A stretch of 64,000 bases of DNA from Streptomyces canus (GCF_041435015.1 NZ_CP107989.1:3348001-3412000), one strand, 5' to 3'; numbered from the stretch's first letter, positions 20,611 through 28,859 are shown. A program made the numbers and translations. Notes: generated from the letters alone by a model not told the origin.

Positions 20611-21150
20611 TCAGCGGGTACCGAGCGACTCCTCCAGGTACGCCAGCGCCCCCACCGGCTCCTCCGCGAAGAACACCAGGTCCGTGAGCGGGCGAGGCAG
20701 GAAGCCCTCGTCCTCCATGCGGCGGAACTGCTCCTTCAACCCGTCGTAGAAGCCCGCCGTGTTCAGCAGCACCACCGGCTTCTCGGTGTGCCCGTGCTTC
20801 TTCAGCTCCAGGATCTCCGTCGCCTCGTCGAGCGTGCCCGTGCCGCCCACCATGATCACCACGGCGTCGGCCCTCTCCAGGAGCAGTTTCTTCCGTTCGG
20901 CGAGGTCCTTCGTGATCACCATCTCGTCGACGCCCGGGCGGACCTTGGCGGCCAGGAACTCCACGGAGACCCCGACGAGCCCTCCGCCCGCCTCCTGCAC
21001 CCCGTCGGCGACGACCTTCATGAGGCCCACGTCCGAGCCGCCCCACACGAGCGTGTGGCCGCCCTTGCCCAGCAGCTTCGCGAACTCCCCCGCGGGGCGC
21101 GTGTAGCGGTCGTCGAGGTCGGCGGCGGAGAGGAAGACGCAGATTCGCAT
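20611..21150 (-). CDS. LOG-family (TIGR00730) protein, probable nucleotide 5'-monophosphate phosphoribohydrolase
   Basis: A 179-aa Rossmann-type protein of the family formerly called lysine decarboxylase. The family signature appears as MVGGTGTLDEATEIL (normally PGGxGTxxE, so Pro is replaced by Val), with LVWGGSDVGLMKVVADG earlier. LOG enzymes release the base from cytokinin-type nucleotides; bacterial relatives often cleave AMP or similar nucleotides, and the substrate here is inferred only at family level. It is divergent from the DUF427 gene, with 50 bases between the starts. Confidence 0.8.
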   Translation of the reverse strand: MRICVFLSAADLDDRYTRPAGEFAKLLGKGGHTLVWGGSDVGLMKVVADGVQEAGGGLVGVSVEFLAAKVRPGVDEMVITKDLAERKKLLLERADAVVIMVGGTGTLDEATEILELKKHGHTEKPVVLLNTAGFYDGLKEQFRRMEDEGFLPRPLTDLVFFAEEPVGALAYLEESLGTR

Positions 21151-21200
21151 GAGGTCACCGTACGCGGGAAGAACCGGGGGCCCGCGAGCGCTTTCCCGGT

Positions 21201-21524
21201 ATGGCCGAAGGACACACGATCACCATCGAGCAAGCCGACCAGCACGTGCGCGTGGTGCACGGCGACCAGGTCCTCGCGGAGAGCGAACGGCCCCTCGTGC
21301 TGCGCGAGACGGGCTCTCCCGTGCGGTACTACCTCCCCGCCGAGGACGTACGACTCGACCTGCTGACCCCCTCCGACACCCACACCTACTGTCCCTTCAA
21401 GGGCACCGCGTCCTATTGGTCCCTGCCGGACGCGCCCGACCTGGTGTGGTCCTATCCCGAGCCGAAGCCCGCCGTCGCCGAGATCAAGGACCACCTCTGT
21501 TTCTACGAGGTCGACGTGTCCTGA
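21201..21524 (+). CDS. DUF427 domain protein
   Basis: A 107-aa protein with the full DUF427 beta-tent fold signature: VRVVHGDQVLAESERPLVL at the start, YYLPAEDVRLDLL in the middle, and THTYCPFKGTASYWSL followed by WSYPEPKPAVAEIKDHLCFY. The TYCPFKG segment is the invariant hallmark. The function of the family is not established. It has no signal peptide. It is 37 bases upstream of the alpha/beta hydrolase gene on the same strand. Confidence 0.9.
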   Translation: MAEGHTITIEQADQHVRVVHGDQVLAESERPLVLRETGSPVRYYLPAEDVRLDLLTPSDTHTYCPFKGTASYWSLPDAPDLVWSYPEPKPAVAEIKDHLCFYEVDVS

Positions 21525-21561
21525 CCGATGATTTCCGTGCGGTGCGGCAGTCTCCACAGGC

Positions 21562-22344
21562 ATGGACAAGAAGACCCTCTCGCGCGACGGCACGCCGATC
21601 GCGTACGAACGCACCGGACACGGCCCGGCCGTCATCCTCGTCAGCGGCGCGATGTCCACCGGCGGCACGGTCGCACCCCTGGCCGTGCCGCTGTCCGAGC
21701 GGTTCGACGTGCTCGTGTACGACCGCCGGGGCCGCGGTGCGAGCGGCGACACGGCCCCCTACGCGGTCGCCCGTGAGGTCGAGGACCTCGCCGCGCTCAT
21801 CGAGGCGGCGGGCGGCGAGGCGTCCCTGTGCGGCGTCTCGTCAGGCGGCGCGCTGGTCCTGGAGGCCGCGGCGAGCGGACTGCCGGTGCGCCGGGTCGCC
21901 GTGTACGAGACGCCGTACGCCGACTTCCTGGACGGCGGCGCGGAGCGGAACGCCGAGTACACCGAGAAGCTGACGGCAGCGCTCGCCGAGGGCCGGCGCG
22001 GGGACGCGGTGGAGCACTTCCTGCGGCTCACCGGCATGGGCGAGGGGATGATCCAGGGCGCCCGCCAGTCCCCCATGTGGCCCGGCATGGAGGCGGTCGC
22101 CCCGACGCTCGCCTACGACAACTCGGTCATGGCCGGCGGTCTGGTCCCCCGGGACCGGCTGGCCTCGATCACGGTCCCGTTGCTGGCGGTCGCGGGCGGC
22201 GCGAGCCCCGCGTGGATGCGCGAGGGCACCAGGGCGGTCGCGGAGGCGGCGCCGCAGGGCTCGTACCGCGTCCTGGAGGGCCAGACCCACATGGTGGACC
22301 CGACGGCCCTCGGACCGGTCCTGGCGGAGTTCTTCGCGGGCTGA
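21562..22344 (+). CDS. Alpha/beta hydrolase
   Basis: A 260-aa hydrolase of the alpha/beta fold. VILVSGAMSTGG forms the oxyanion region, YDRRGRGASGDTAPY follows strand 4, and the nucleophile elbow is CGVSSGGALVLEAAA with Ser as nucleophile. The acid and His of the triad lie in the C-terminal part; GQTHMVDP holds the likely catalytic His. The substrate is unknown. It converges with mnmA. The intervening 284 bases hold a perfect 78-bp palindrome and a partial duplication. Confidence 0.85.
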   Translation: MDKKTLSRDGTPIAYERTGHGPAVILVSGAMSTGGTVAPLAVPLSERFDVLVYDRRGRGASGDTAPYAVAREVEDLAALIEAAGGEASLCGVSSGGALVLEAAASGLPVRRVAVYETPYADFLDGGAERNAEYTEKLTAALAEGRRGDAVEHFLRLTGMGEGMIQGARQSPMWPGMEAVAPTLAYDNSVMAGGLVPRDRLASITVPLLAVAGGASPAWMREGTRAVAEAAPQGSYRVLEGQTHMVDPTALGPVLAEFFAG

Positions 22345-22423
22345 CCACCGGGCAAGCGAGGGGTGTACGCGGGTGTGGCGACCGCGCCCGCGGGCGGCCC
22401 CGCAGGAGCGGCCGTGAGCCTGG

Positions 22424-22479
22424 CAGTGGCCGACGCGGGTCTCGGACCACGCCCGCCGTCACCCGCACCGTGGTCGCGA
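22424..22479. repeat. Degenerate copy of the mnmA 3' end (direct repeat, copy A)
   Basis: This 56-base stretch matches 22611-22666 with five mismatches, in the same orientation. The second copy contains the last 12 codons and stop of mnmA plus 18 bases beyond. Copy A is not part of an intact gene and looks like a duplicated fragment on the far side of the 78-bp palindrome. Confidence 0.8.
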
Positions 22480-22527
22480 GCGAGGGGGGGCGGAACATGC
22501 CCGTACGCGCGGGCCCGTGACGATCAC

Positions 22528-22605
22528 GCCCACGGCCGCCCCCACCCGCCGACCTGCGGGCACGCGCGCGTGCCCGCAGGTCGGCGGGTGGGGGCGGCCG
22601 TGGGC
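22528..22605. repeat. Perfect 78-bp palindrome, probable bidirectional terminator
   Basis: The left 39 bases are the exact reverse complement of the right 39 with no spacer; the centre is CACGCG/CGCGTG at 22566/22567. It lies between convergent genes, the hydrolase on one side and mnmA on the other, so it probably ends both transcripts. Its length and perfection far exceed ordinary terminators. Confidence 0.9.
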
Positions 22606-22610
22606 CGTGT

Positions 22611-22666
22611 CAGTGGCCGACGGAGGCCTCAGGCCACGCCCGCCGTCACCCGCACCGTGGTCGCGA
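22611..22666. repeat. Direct repeat copy B, covering the mnmA 3' end
   Basis: This is the second copy of the 56-base repeat. It spans the mnmA stop codon and its last codons. Together with copy A it brackets the 78-bp palindrome. Confidence 0.8.
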
Positions 22667-23753
22667 TCGTCGCCGAACCCACCACGCGCGTGCCGTCGTA
22701 CAGCACGATCGCCTGGCCGGGGGCCACCCCGCGCACGGGCTCGGCGAAGGAGACCTCCAGGGTGCTGTCCACCAGCTCCGCGGTGACCTCGGTCTCGCCG
22801 CCGTGGGCTCGGAGCTGGGCCGTGTAGGTGCCGGGGCCCGTCGGGGACGCGCCGCACCAGCGGGGCTTGATCGCGGTCAGGGCGTTCACGTCCAGCGCGG
22901 CGGCCGGGCCGACCGTCACCGTGTTGTTCACCGGTGAGATGTCGAGGACATAGCGCGGCTTGCCGTCGGCGGCCGGGGTGCCGATCCTGAGGCCCTTGCG
23001 CTGGCCGATGGTGAAGCCGTACGCACCCTCGTGGGAGCCGATCTTCGCGCCCGACTCATCGACGATGTCGCCCTCCGCCCTGCCGAGGCGCGAGGCGAGG
23101 AAACCCTGGGTGTCGCCGTCGGCGATGAAGCAGATGTCGTGCGAGTCGGGCTTCTTGGCGACCGCCAGACCCCGCCGCTCGGCCTCGGCACGGATCTCGT
23201 CCTTGGTGGTGACCGTGTCGCCGAGCGGGAACAGGGCGTGCGCCAGTTGCTTCTCGTCCAGGACACCGAGGACGTACGACTGGTCCTTCGCCATGTCGGA
23301 GGCGCGGTGCAGCTCGCGGGAGCCGTCCGTGAGCGTGACGACCTTCGCGTAGTGGCCCGTGCACACCGCGTCGAAGCCCAGCGCGAGCGCCTTGTCGAGC
23401 AGGGCGGCGAACTTGATCTTCTCGTTGCACCGCAGGCAGGGGTTGGGGGTGCGGCCGGCCTCGTACTCGGCGACGAAGTCCTCGACGACGTCCTCGCGGA
23501 AGCGGTCGGCGAGGTCCCAGACGTAGAACGGGATGCCGATGACGTCGGCGGCGCGGCGGGCGTCGCGTGAGTCCTCGATGGTGCAACAGCCACGCGCGCC
23601 CGTGCGGAAGGATTGAGGGTTCGCGGAGAGCGCTAGGTGGACGCCGGTCACATCATGGCCGGCTTCGGCGGCGCGGGCGGCGGCGACGGCGGAGTCGACT
23701 CCTCCGGACATGGCGGCGAGTACACGAAGAGGGCGCGGCGTGGTGTCAGTCAT
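22629..23753 (-). CDS. mnmA: tRNA-specific 2-thiouridylase
   Basis: A 374-aa enzyme that thiolates U34 in the wobble position of Lys, Glu and Gln tRNAs. The PP-loop ATP-binding motif is [14 protein letters not shown] (about 12-25). The catalytic Cys is in [14 protein letters not shown], and the persulfide-forming Cys in [27 protein letters not shown] lies between these and the N-terminus. Sulfur is normally delivered from a cysteine desulfurase, and one is encoded about 2.5 kb away. The C-terminal beta-barrel is complete. Its 3' end is duplicated downstream. Confidence 0.96.
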   Translation of the reverse strand: MTDTTPRPLRVLAAMSGGVDSAVAAARAAEAGHDVTGVHLALSANPQSFRTGARGCCTIEDSRDARRAADVIGIPFYVWDLADRFREDVVEDFVAEYEAGRTPNPCLRCNEKIKFAALLDKALALGFDAVCTGHYAKVVTLTDGSRELHRASDMAKDQSYVLGVLDEKQLAHALFPLGDTVTTKDEIRAEAERRGLAVAKKPDSHDICFIADGDTQGFLASRLGRAEGDIVDESGAKIGSHEGAYGFTIGQRKGLRIGTPAADGKPRYVLDISPVNNTVTVGPAAALDVNALTAIKPRWCGASPTGPGTYTAQLRAHGGETEVTAELVDSTLEVSFAEPVRGVAPGQAIVLYDGTRVVGSATIATTVRVTAGVA

Positions 23754-23813
23754 AACCCCTCCAGGGTACGGGGGCGCGGGAACCGAAGCTCACGAGTATC
23801 CGTTGACGATCGC

Positions 23814-24479
23814 ATGGGGGAGAAACAGGCATCCGCGGACGGCGACCGGCGCATCGGGCGGCGGGCCCTGCTCATCGGCGGGACGGCGGCGGCCGTGGGC
23901 TCGGCGGTGCTGGCCCGCGACGAGTTGGCGCGGCTGTGGTGGCGGACGCCGGGTGTGGAGAAACCGCGTGTCGAAGGCGCGGTCGACTTCCGCGGCGCGC
24001 AGTGGGTGGCGGCCTCCGACGCGAACTGGCGGCGGGCGGACCGGCCCGACGACTACGGCATAGACATGGTGGTCATCCATGTCACCCAGGGCAGCTTCGC
24101 CGGCGCGGTGAAGGTGTTCCAGGACCCGGGGCACGGCGCGGCGGCGCACTACATCGTCCGCAAGGACGGGCACATCACGCAGATGATCCGCGAGCTGGAC
24201 GTGGCGTATCACGCGGGCAACCGCGCCTACAACGAACGCAGTGTGGGCATCGAGCACGAGGGATTCGTCGACCGGCCCGAGGACTTCACGGACGAGATGT
24301 ACGCGGCCTCGGCGCGGCTGACGGCCGGGATATGCGCGCGGTACGCCATACCCGTCGACCGCGAGCACATCATCGGCCATGTGGAGGTGCCGGGCACGGA
24401 TCACACCGACCCGGGCGCGCACTGGGACTGGGAGCGGTACATGCGGCTGGTGCGGAAGGTGCCGAGTGCCTCCGCGTAG
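23814..24479 (+). CDS. N-acetylmuramoyl-L-alanine amidase, Tat-type export signal
   Basis: A 221-aa peptidoglycan amidase of the amidase_2/PGRP type. The N-terminus has RRIGRRALLIGGTAAAVGS, a twin-Arg-like signal. The catalytic domain runs from about residue 75 with VVIHVTQGSFAG (zinc His), AAHYIVRKDGHITQMI, YNERSVGIEHEGF and the end motif HIIGHVEVPGTDHTDPGAHW. This last motif contains the second zinc His, and the Asp of TDPG is likely the third ligand. The enzyme would cut the amide between MurNAc and L-Ala in the wall. No clear ribosome-binding site is visible before the ATG. It diverges from mnmA. Confidence 0.88.
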   Translation: MGEKQASADGDRRIGRRALLIGGTAAAVGSAVLARDELARLWWRTPGVEKPRVEGAVDFRGAQWVAASDANWRRADRPDDYGIDMVVIHVTQGSFAGAVKVFQDPGHGAAAHYIVRKDGHITQMIRELDVAYHAGNRAYNERSVGIEHEGFVDRPEDFTDEMYAASARLTAGICARYAIPVDREHIIGHVEVPGTDHTDPGAHWDWERYMRLVRKVPSASA

Positions 24480-24480
24480 C

Positions 24481-24529
24481 TACGAACATCCCGTAGCTAC
24501 GAACATCCCGCTTGGGTATGAACATTCGG
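24481..24529. repeat. Three tandem 13-base motifs upstream of the multicopper oxidase gene
   Basis: TACGAACATCCCG occurs at 24481-24493 and again at 24498-24510, followed by the variant TATGAACATTCGG at 24517-24529. The first two copies sit in an exact longer repeat beginning AGC. The spacing is 17 and 19 bases. They begin right after the amidase stop, about 170-215 bases before the oxidase ATG. An operator set for one of these genes is the likeliest reading. Confidence 0.5.
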
Positions 24530-24696
24530 CCGAGACCGCACGCCCGACATGTCCCACATCCCAATCATGACCTGCGGGTCGGCAACTTGGCTTTTCTTCA
24601 AGGGAGTTGACCCGGGACCCGCCCTCACAGCTTCCCGGGCTCGCACCTAGCTTCACCTCAGTCCTCACACAGCCCTTGGGTCGAGGCTCCCCGGCC

Positions 24697-26220
24697 ATGA
24701 CACACACCACAGACGGCCTGGGGGCCAAGCCCGAGCACTCCAAGGAGAGCCGAGGCCACAAGAAGGGTCTGCACCGGCGGAAGTTCCTCGGTGGGATGGC
24801 CGGGGTGGGCCTCGGGGCCGTGGGGGCGGCAGGCGCCGCGTTTTCCCTGCTGACCGAGGGCACCCGCAGCAAGGCGGCCGCCGCGACGGACGGCACCCTC
24901 ACCATTCCGGACCTGCTGGAGGGCACCACCACCAACGGCACCACCACCTTCACCCTGGCGGCACAGACCGGCACCGCCGAGGTGCTCAGCGGCGTCACCA
25001 GCAGCACCGCGGGTTACAACCAGTCGTTCCTCGGCCCCACTTTGAAGTGGACCAAGGGCGACACCGTGCTGCTGAACATCACCAACAGCCTCACCGAGGA
25101 CACCACCGTCCACTTCCACGGCGCCCATGTCCCGCCCAAAATGGACGGCGGCCCGCAGAACGCCTTCTCCGCCGGGACGACCTGGTCCCCCACCTTCACG
25201 GTCCTGGACGAGGCCAAGACCCTCTGGTACCACCCGCACGCCCTGGGCACCACGGCCAAGCAGGCCACCCACGGCCTGGCCGGGATGATCATCGTCGAGG
25301 ACGACTCCGACACGTCCGCCGCACTGCCCGGCGACTACGGCGTCGACGACATCCCGCTCGTCTTCCAGTGCCTGGCCGTGGACGGCGCCGGCGACATCAA
25401 GTACGACCAGAGCGGCTATCTCAGCTCCGGTCTCAGCTTCCCGCTGCTGGTGAACGGCGAGAACGTCGACGACACCACGCTCGCCTTCGCCGCCACCAAG
25501 ACCCGCAACCGCTTCCGCGCGCTCAACGCCTCGCCGTCGGACATCATCACCCTCCAGCGCAGCGACGGCGGCACGCTGACCCAGATCGCCACGGACCAGG
25601 GCTATCTGACGGAGGCGGCCGAGGTGACCACCATCCGTCTGGTGGCCGGCGCCCGCGCCGAGTTCGTCATGGACGTCAGCGAGGACGTCACGCTCCAGGC
25701 CGTGATCACGACGGGCTGGATCCGCGGCGGCTCCGGTACGTACGACTTCCTCACCGTCACCGCGGGCGGCACCGACACCCCGGACGACCTACCGAGCTCG
25801 CTCAACACCATCGAGCGGTACGACACCTCCGACTTCACGGCGCGCACCATCACCCTCAGCAACACGGGCGCGACCATGAAGATCAACGGCTCTGCCGGGC
25901 TCACCACGGCCGGCATGACCATGATCAGCACCACGCTGGGCGCGAAGGAGATATGGACGGTCACCAACGCCAGCCAGCTGGAGCACTCGTTCCATCTGCA
26001 CGACGTCCCCTACCAGCTCGTCTCGATCAACGGTAAGGAGCCGACCGGCGTCGACCTCGGCTGGTACGACACGTTCGAGGTCGTCGGCGGCGGCGAGATC
26101 GTGATCGCGATGGAGTTCACCGACTTCGCCGACGACACGTACATGTACATGCTCCACTGCCATCTGCTCCAGCACGAGGACGAGGGGATGATGGCCTCCC
26201 TCATGGTCACGGAGAGCTGA
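24697..26220 (+). CDS. Multicopper oxidase, Tat-exported
   Basis: A 507-aa three-cupredoxin oxidase. The N-terminus contains the twin-arginine motif HRRKFLGG followed by a hydrophobic stretch, so it should be folded in the cytoplasm and exported by Tat. All copper-binding blocks are present: TVHFHGAHVPP and LWYHPHALG in the first domain, HSFHLHDVPYQL and MLHCHLLQHEDEGMM in the last. The HCHLLQHEDEGM block supplies the type 1 Cys and Met ligand. It resembles CueO and bilirubin-oxidase-like enzymes and may oxidise Cu(I), metals or phenolics. The ATG at 24697 starts the Tat signal; earlier in-frame codons look untranslated. Confidence 0.92.
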   Translation: MTHTTDGLGAKPEHSKESRGHKKGLHRRKFLGGMAGVGLGAVGAAGAAFSLLTEGTRSKAAAATDGTLTIPDLLEGTTTNGTTTFTLAAQTGTAEVLSGVTSSTAGYNQSFLGPTLKWTKGDTVLLNITNSLTEDTTVHFHGAHVPPKMDGGPQNAFSAGTTWSPTFTVLDEAKTLWYHPHALGTTAKQATHGLAGMIIVEDDSDTSAALPGDYGVDDIPLVFQCLAVDGAGDIKYDQSGYLSSGLSFPLLVNGENVDDTTLAFAATKTRNRFRALNASPSDIITLQRSDGGTLTQIATDQGYLTEAAEVTTIRLVAGARAEFVMDVSEDVTLQAVITTGWIRGGSGTYDFLTVTAGGTDTPDDLPSSLNTIERYDTSDFTARTITLSNTGATMKINGSAGLTTAGMTMISTTLGAKEIWTVTNASQLEHSFHLHDVPYQLVSINGKEPTGVDLGWYDTFEVVGGGEIVIAMEFTDFADDTYMYMLHCHLLQHEDEGMMASLMVTES

Positions 26221-26238
26221 CCGGAACGGACGGTCTCT

Positions 26239-26298
26239 CCACAGCCACAGCCACAGCCACAGCCACAGCCACAGCCACAGCCACAGCCACAGCCACAG
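26239..26298. repeat. Hexanucleotide tandem repeat, ten copies of CCACAG
   Basis: Ten perfect copies of CCACAG lie between the convergent oxidase and cysteine desulfurase genes, 18 bases after the oxidase stop. Such perfect short repeats are prone to slippage, so copy number may vary between strains. It does not interrupt a convincing gene. Confidence 0.95.
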
Positions 26299-26322
26299 AA
26301 AGGATGTCCTGCTGCGGCGGCG

Positions 26323-27492
26323 CTACGTCAGTCCCGCCGCGCGGGCCCGTTCCACCGCCGGGCCGATGGCCTTCGCGACCGCCTCGATGTCCGCCTCGGT
26401 GGAGGTGTGGCCGAGGGAGAAGCGGAGGGTGCCGCGGGCCAGGTCGGGCTCGGTGCCGGTGGCCAGCAGGACGTGGCTGGGCTGGGCCACGCCCGCGGTG
26501 CAGGCGGAGCCGGTGGAGCACTCGATGCCCTGGGCGTCCAGGAGCAGCAGCAGGGAGTCGCCCTCGCAGCCGGGGAAGGTGAAGTGGGCGTTGGCCGGGA
26601 GACGACCCCCGGGCGCCGGGTCGCCGCCGAGGATCGCGTCCGGGACCGCCGTACGCACCGCCTCGACCAGGGCGTCGCGCAGGGCGCCGATCTCGAGCTC
26701 GAACCACTCGCGCTGTTCGGCGGCGAGGCGGCCGGCCACCGCGAAGGAGGCGATGGCGGGGACGTCGAGGGTGCCGGAGCGGACGTGGCGCTCCTGGCCG
26801 CCGCCGTGCAGGACGGGGACGGGGGTCCACTCGCGGCCGAGGACCAGGGCCCCGATGCCGTACGGGCCGCCGATCTTGTGACCGGAGACCGTCATCGCGG
26901 CGAGGCCGGAGGCGGCGAAGTCGACGGGGACCTGGCCGAAGGCCTGGACGGCGTCGGCGTGCAGCGGGACACCGAACTCCGCGGTGACGTCGGCGAGTTC
27001 ACGGACCGGCAGGACCGTGCCGATCTCGTTGTTGGCCCACATGACCGTGGCCAGGGCGACGTCGTCGGGGTCGCGGGCGATCGCCGCGCGCAGGGCGTCG
27101 GGGTGGACCCGGCCGTACGTGTCGACGGGGAGGTACTCGACGGTGGCGCCCTCGTGTTCGCCGAGCCAGTGGACGGCGTCGAGGACGGCGTGGTGTTCGA
27201 CGGGGCTCGCGAGCACCCGCGTCCTTGCGGGGTCCGCGTCGCGCCGGGACCAGTACAGGCCCTTCACGGCGAGGTTGTCGGCCTCCGTGCCGCCGGAGGT
27301 GAAGACGATCTCGCTGGGCCGGGCGCCGAGCGCCTCCGCGAGGGTCTCGCGGGATTCCTCGACCGTGCGGCGGGCCTTGCGGCCGGATGCGTGGAGGGAA
27401 GAGGCGTTGCCGGTGGCGCCGAGATGCGCGGTGAGTGCCTCGACCGCCTCGGGGAGCATCGGGGTGGTCGCGGCGTGGTCGAGGTATGCCAT
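26323..27492 (-). CDS. Cysteine desulfurase (NifS/IscS-type)
   Basis: A 389-aa PLP enzyme that removes sulfur from cysteine and passes it on as a persulfide. It starts [19 protein letters not shown]; the His in [10 protein letters not shown] contacts the cofactor, and the PLP lysine is Lys206 in [14 protein letters not shown]. The active-site Cys331 is in [11 protein letters not shown], and the C-terminal [12 protein letters not shown] motif is intact. The nearby mnmA suggests it supplies sulfur for 2-thiouridine in tRNA, although iron-sulfur work is also possible. It ends about 100 bases from the oxidase stop, with the hexamer repeat between them. Confidence 0.95.
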   Translation of the reverse strand: MAYLDHAATTPMLPEAVEALTAHLGATGNASSLHASGRKARRTVEESRETLAEALGARPSEIVFTSGGTEADNLAVKGLYWSRRDADPARTRVLASPVEHHAVLDAVHWLGEHEGATVEYLPVDTYGRVHPDALRAAIARDPDDVALATVMWANNEIGTVLPVRELADVTAEFGVPLHADAVQAFGQVPVDFAASGLAAMTVSGHKIGGPYGIGALVLGREWTPVPVLHGGGQERHVRSGTLDVPAIASFAVAGRLAAEQREWFELEIGALRDALVEAVRTAVPDAILGGDPAPGGRLPANAHFTFPGCEGDSLLLLLDAQGIECSTGSACTAGVAQPSHVLLATGTEPDLARGTLRFSLGHTSTEADIEAVAKAIGPAVERARAAGLT

Positions 27493-27558
27493 GGTGACGC
27501 CGATTCTACGGGTCGCGGGTGAGCACCCTCAGGCCAGGACCAGCCGCTGCCGAAGGCC

Positions 27559-27825
27559 TCAGAGGTTCCAGGACACCGTGCTGTCGAACTGCATGAACGC
27601 CACCAGGACCAGCAGGTCGGCCACGCCGAGGCCGAGGCCCAGGTAGGCACGGCCGCGGCGGGCGGTGCCGCGCCACAGGGCCACCGAGGCCAGGACGATG
27701 GCGATGGGGCCGAGGAAGACATTGAGGACGAGGAGGCCGAGGAGGCCGAGGACGAAGGACGCCACGGCCATGCCGTCGGCATCGCGGGCGCCGGTGCGGG
27801 AGGTGGCCTGCGCGGTGAGCTGCAT
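27559..27825 (-). CDS. DUF4190 small membrane protein
   Basis: An 88-aa protein. After a polar start (QLTAQATSRTGARDADG) it shows the DUF4190 signature GMAVASFVLGLLGLLVLN, then GPIAIVLASVALWRG and a second hydrophobic pair ending near the C-terminus. It is predicted to have two membrane helices. The function of the family is unknown. It lies 66 bases upstream of the cysteine desulfurase on the same strand and 35 bases downstream of another tiny membrane protein gene, so the three may share a transcript. Confidence 0.8.
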   Translation of the reverse strand: MQLTAQATSRTGARDADGMAVASFVLGLLGLLVLNVFLGPIAIVLASVALWRGTARRGRAYLGLGLGVADLLVLVAFMQFDSTVSWNL

Positions 27826-27860
27826 GGTGATCAGTGCTCCTGGGGACGGTGGGGCGGGGG

Positions 27861-28025
27861 TCAGTGGGCCGAGGTGCGGCGGCGGGCGTGGCGCTCGCGG
27901 AGCGCGAAGATGCCCAGCCAGGCGGCGATCACGACGGCGGTGACGGCGGTGAAGGTGAGCGGTGCGTGGGCGACGGTGCCCAGGACCACGCCGAGCAGCA
28001 TGAGTGCGGCGACGAGGAACAGCAT
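27861..28025 (-). CDS. 54-aa membrane protein
   Basis: A short gene coding 54 residues. The sequence begins MLFLVAALMLLGVVLGTVAH, then has a second hydrophobic stretch, VTAVVIAAWLGIFAL, and a basic tail, RERHARRR, ending TSAH. It is predicted to be a two-helix membrane protein with a cytoplasmic C-terminus. GGAGGGGG lies about 8 bases before the ATG, a strong ribosome-binding site. It diverges from the TetR regulator gene, and the operator-like sequences in between could control both. Function is unknown. Confidence 0.7.
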   Translation of the reverse strand: MLFLVAALMLLGVVLGTVAHAPLTFTAVTAVVIAAWLGIFALRERHARRRTSAH

Positions 28026-28065
28026 GGGACGGATCCCCCTCCGAGATGACTGTCGTTACGTTTGG

Positions 28066-28093
28066 GTGAACAGTTGTAGTTACAGTTGTTCAC
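28066..28093. promoter_or_regulatory. 28-bp imperfect inverted repeat, likely TetR operator
   Basis: The ends GTGAACA and TGTTCAC are perfect complements around an imperfect centre (GTTGTAGTTACAGT). It lies between the divergent 54-aa membrane gene and the TetR gene. The ends resemble the E. coli FabR-type operator pattern, which fits the FabR-like repressor encoded next door. This is inferred from symmetry and position. Confidence 0.6.
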
Positions 28094-28136
28094 TGACTCC
28101 AGAGTCTAGCGTGTCACACGGCTTTCCAATTACGGA

Positions 28137-28150
28137 GAACAGTTGTTAAC
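28137..28150. promoter_or_regulatory. Second operator-like half-site near the TetR start
   Basis: GAACAGTTGTTAAC repeats the GAACAGTTGT core of the 28-bp inverted repeat and lies 8 bases before the TetR start codon. It would overlap the leader, so binding here could give autorepression. Confidence 0.45.
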
Positions 28151-28158
28151 TGGATGAC

Positions 28159-28785
28159 ATGAGTCACACCCTCGGCATCCGGCAGGCACAGAAGCAGAAG
28201 ACCCGACAGGCACTCCTGGACGCGGCGTTGGCCCTGCTGGAGGAGCAGAGCCTGAGCAGCCTCGGCCTGCGCGAGGTCACGCGTGCCGTCGGCGTCGCCC
28301 CGACCGCCTTCTACCGGCACTTCCGCTCCATCGCGGATCTCGGCGCGGCCCTGGTCGAGGAGGCGCTGGGCAGCCTGCACCCGATGATCCGGACGACGGT
28401 GTCCGCGTCCGACGACCACGCCCAACGCATCAAGCGTGCCATCGAGTTGATCGCCGGTCATGTGGACGCGTACCCCGCACATGTCCGTTTTATCGCCCGG
28501 GAGCGACATGGCGGTGTCCAGCCGGTCCGGGAGGCCATCCGGGACCAACTCGCCCGGTTCGGGCAGGAGGTGAAGGAAGAGCTGGCCAAGGACCCGGTGT
28601 CCGAAGGCTGGAGCGAGGACGACCTGCTCATGCTGGCCAACCTGTACGTCGACCAGATGCTGATCACGGCCTCACTGTTCCTGGAGGCCCTGGAGGCGTC
28701 CCCGGAGGAGCGGGAGCGCGTCTGCCAGGTGGCGGAGCATCAGATGCGCCTGATCAGCATCGGCCGCGAACACTGGCTGGACTAG
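28159..28785 (+). CDS. TetR-family regulator, FabR-like
   Basis: A 208-aa repressor. The N-terminal HTH runs QKQKTRQALLDAALALLEEQ to LGLREVTRAVGVAPTAFYRH, followed by FRSIADLGAALVEEA. This order closely matches E. coli FabR, a regulator of unsaturated fatty acid genes, and the later VRFIARERHGG also corresponds. The C-terminal ligand domain is ordinary. The true targets cannot be told from here; two operator-like sites upstream suggest autoregulation and control of the divergent membrane gene. The ATG is the best in-frame start, though no strong ribosome-binding site precedes it. Confidence 0.85.
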   Translation: MSHTLGIRQAQKQKTRQALLDAALALLEEQSLSSLGLREVTRAVGVAPTAFYRHFRSIADLGAALVEEALGSLHPMIRTTVSASDDHAQRIKRAIELIAGHVDAYPAHVRFIARERHGGVQPVREAIRDQLARFGQEVKEELAKDPVSEGWSEDDLLMLANLYVDQMLITASLFLEALEASPEERERVCQVAEHQMRLISIGREHWLD

Positions 28786-28818
28786 GACCTGTCCACCGGC
28801 ACCCCGCCCGGGCAACGC

Positions 28819-28859
28819 ACAGGGGCGGCACCCCCGTTCGCCGGGAGCACCGCCCCTGT
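28819..28859. terminator. Terminator between the TetR gene and the lipoprotein gene
   Basis: ACAGGGGCGG and CCGCCCCTGT form a perfect 10-bp stem around 21 bases. It lies between two convergent genes, so it can serve both. No long T-tract follows. Confidence 0.65.

Noticed and set aside
26207..26830. Open frame on the minus strand encoding a Val-Ala repeat tail
   Set aside because: The Val-Ala string is just the hexamer repeat read in frame, and the rest is a shifted reading of the cysteine desulfurase gene.
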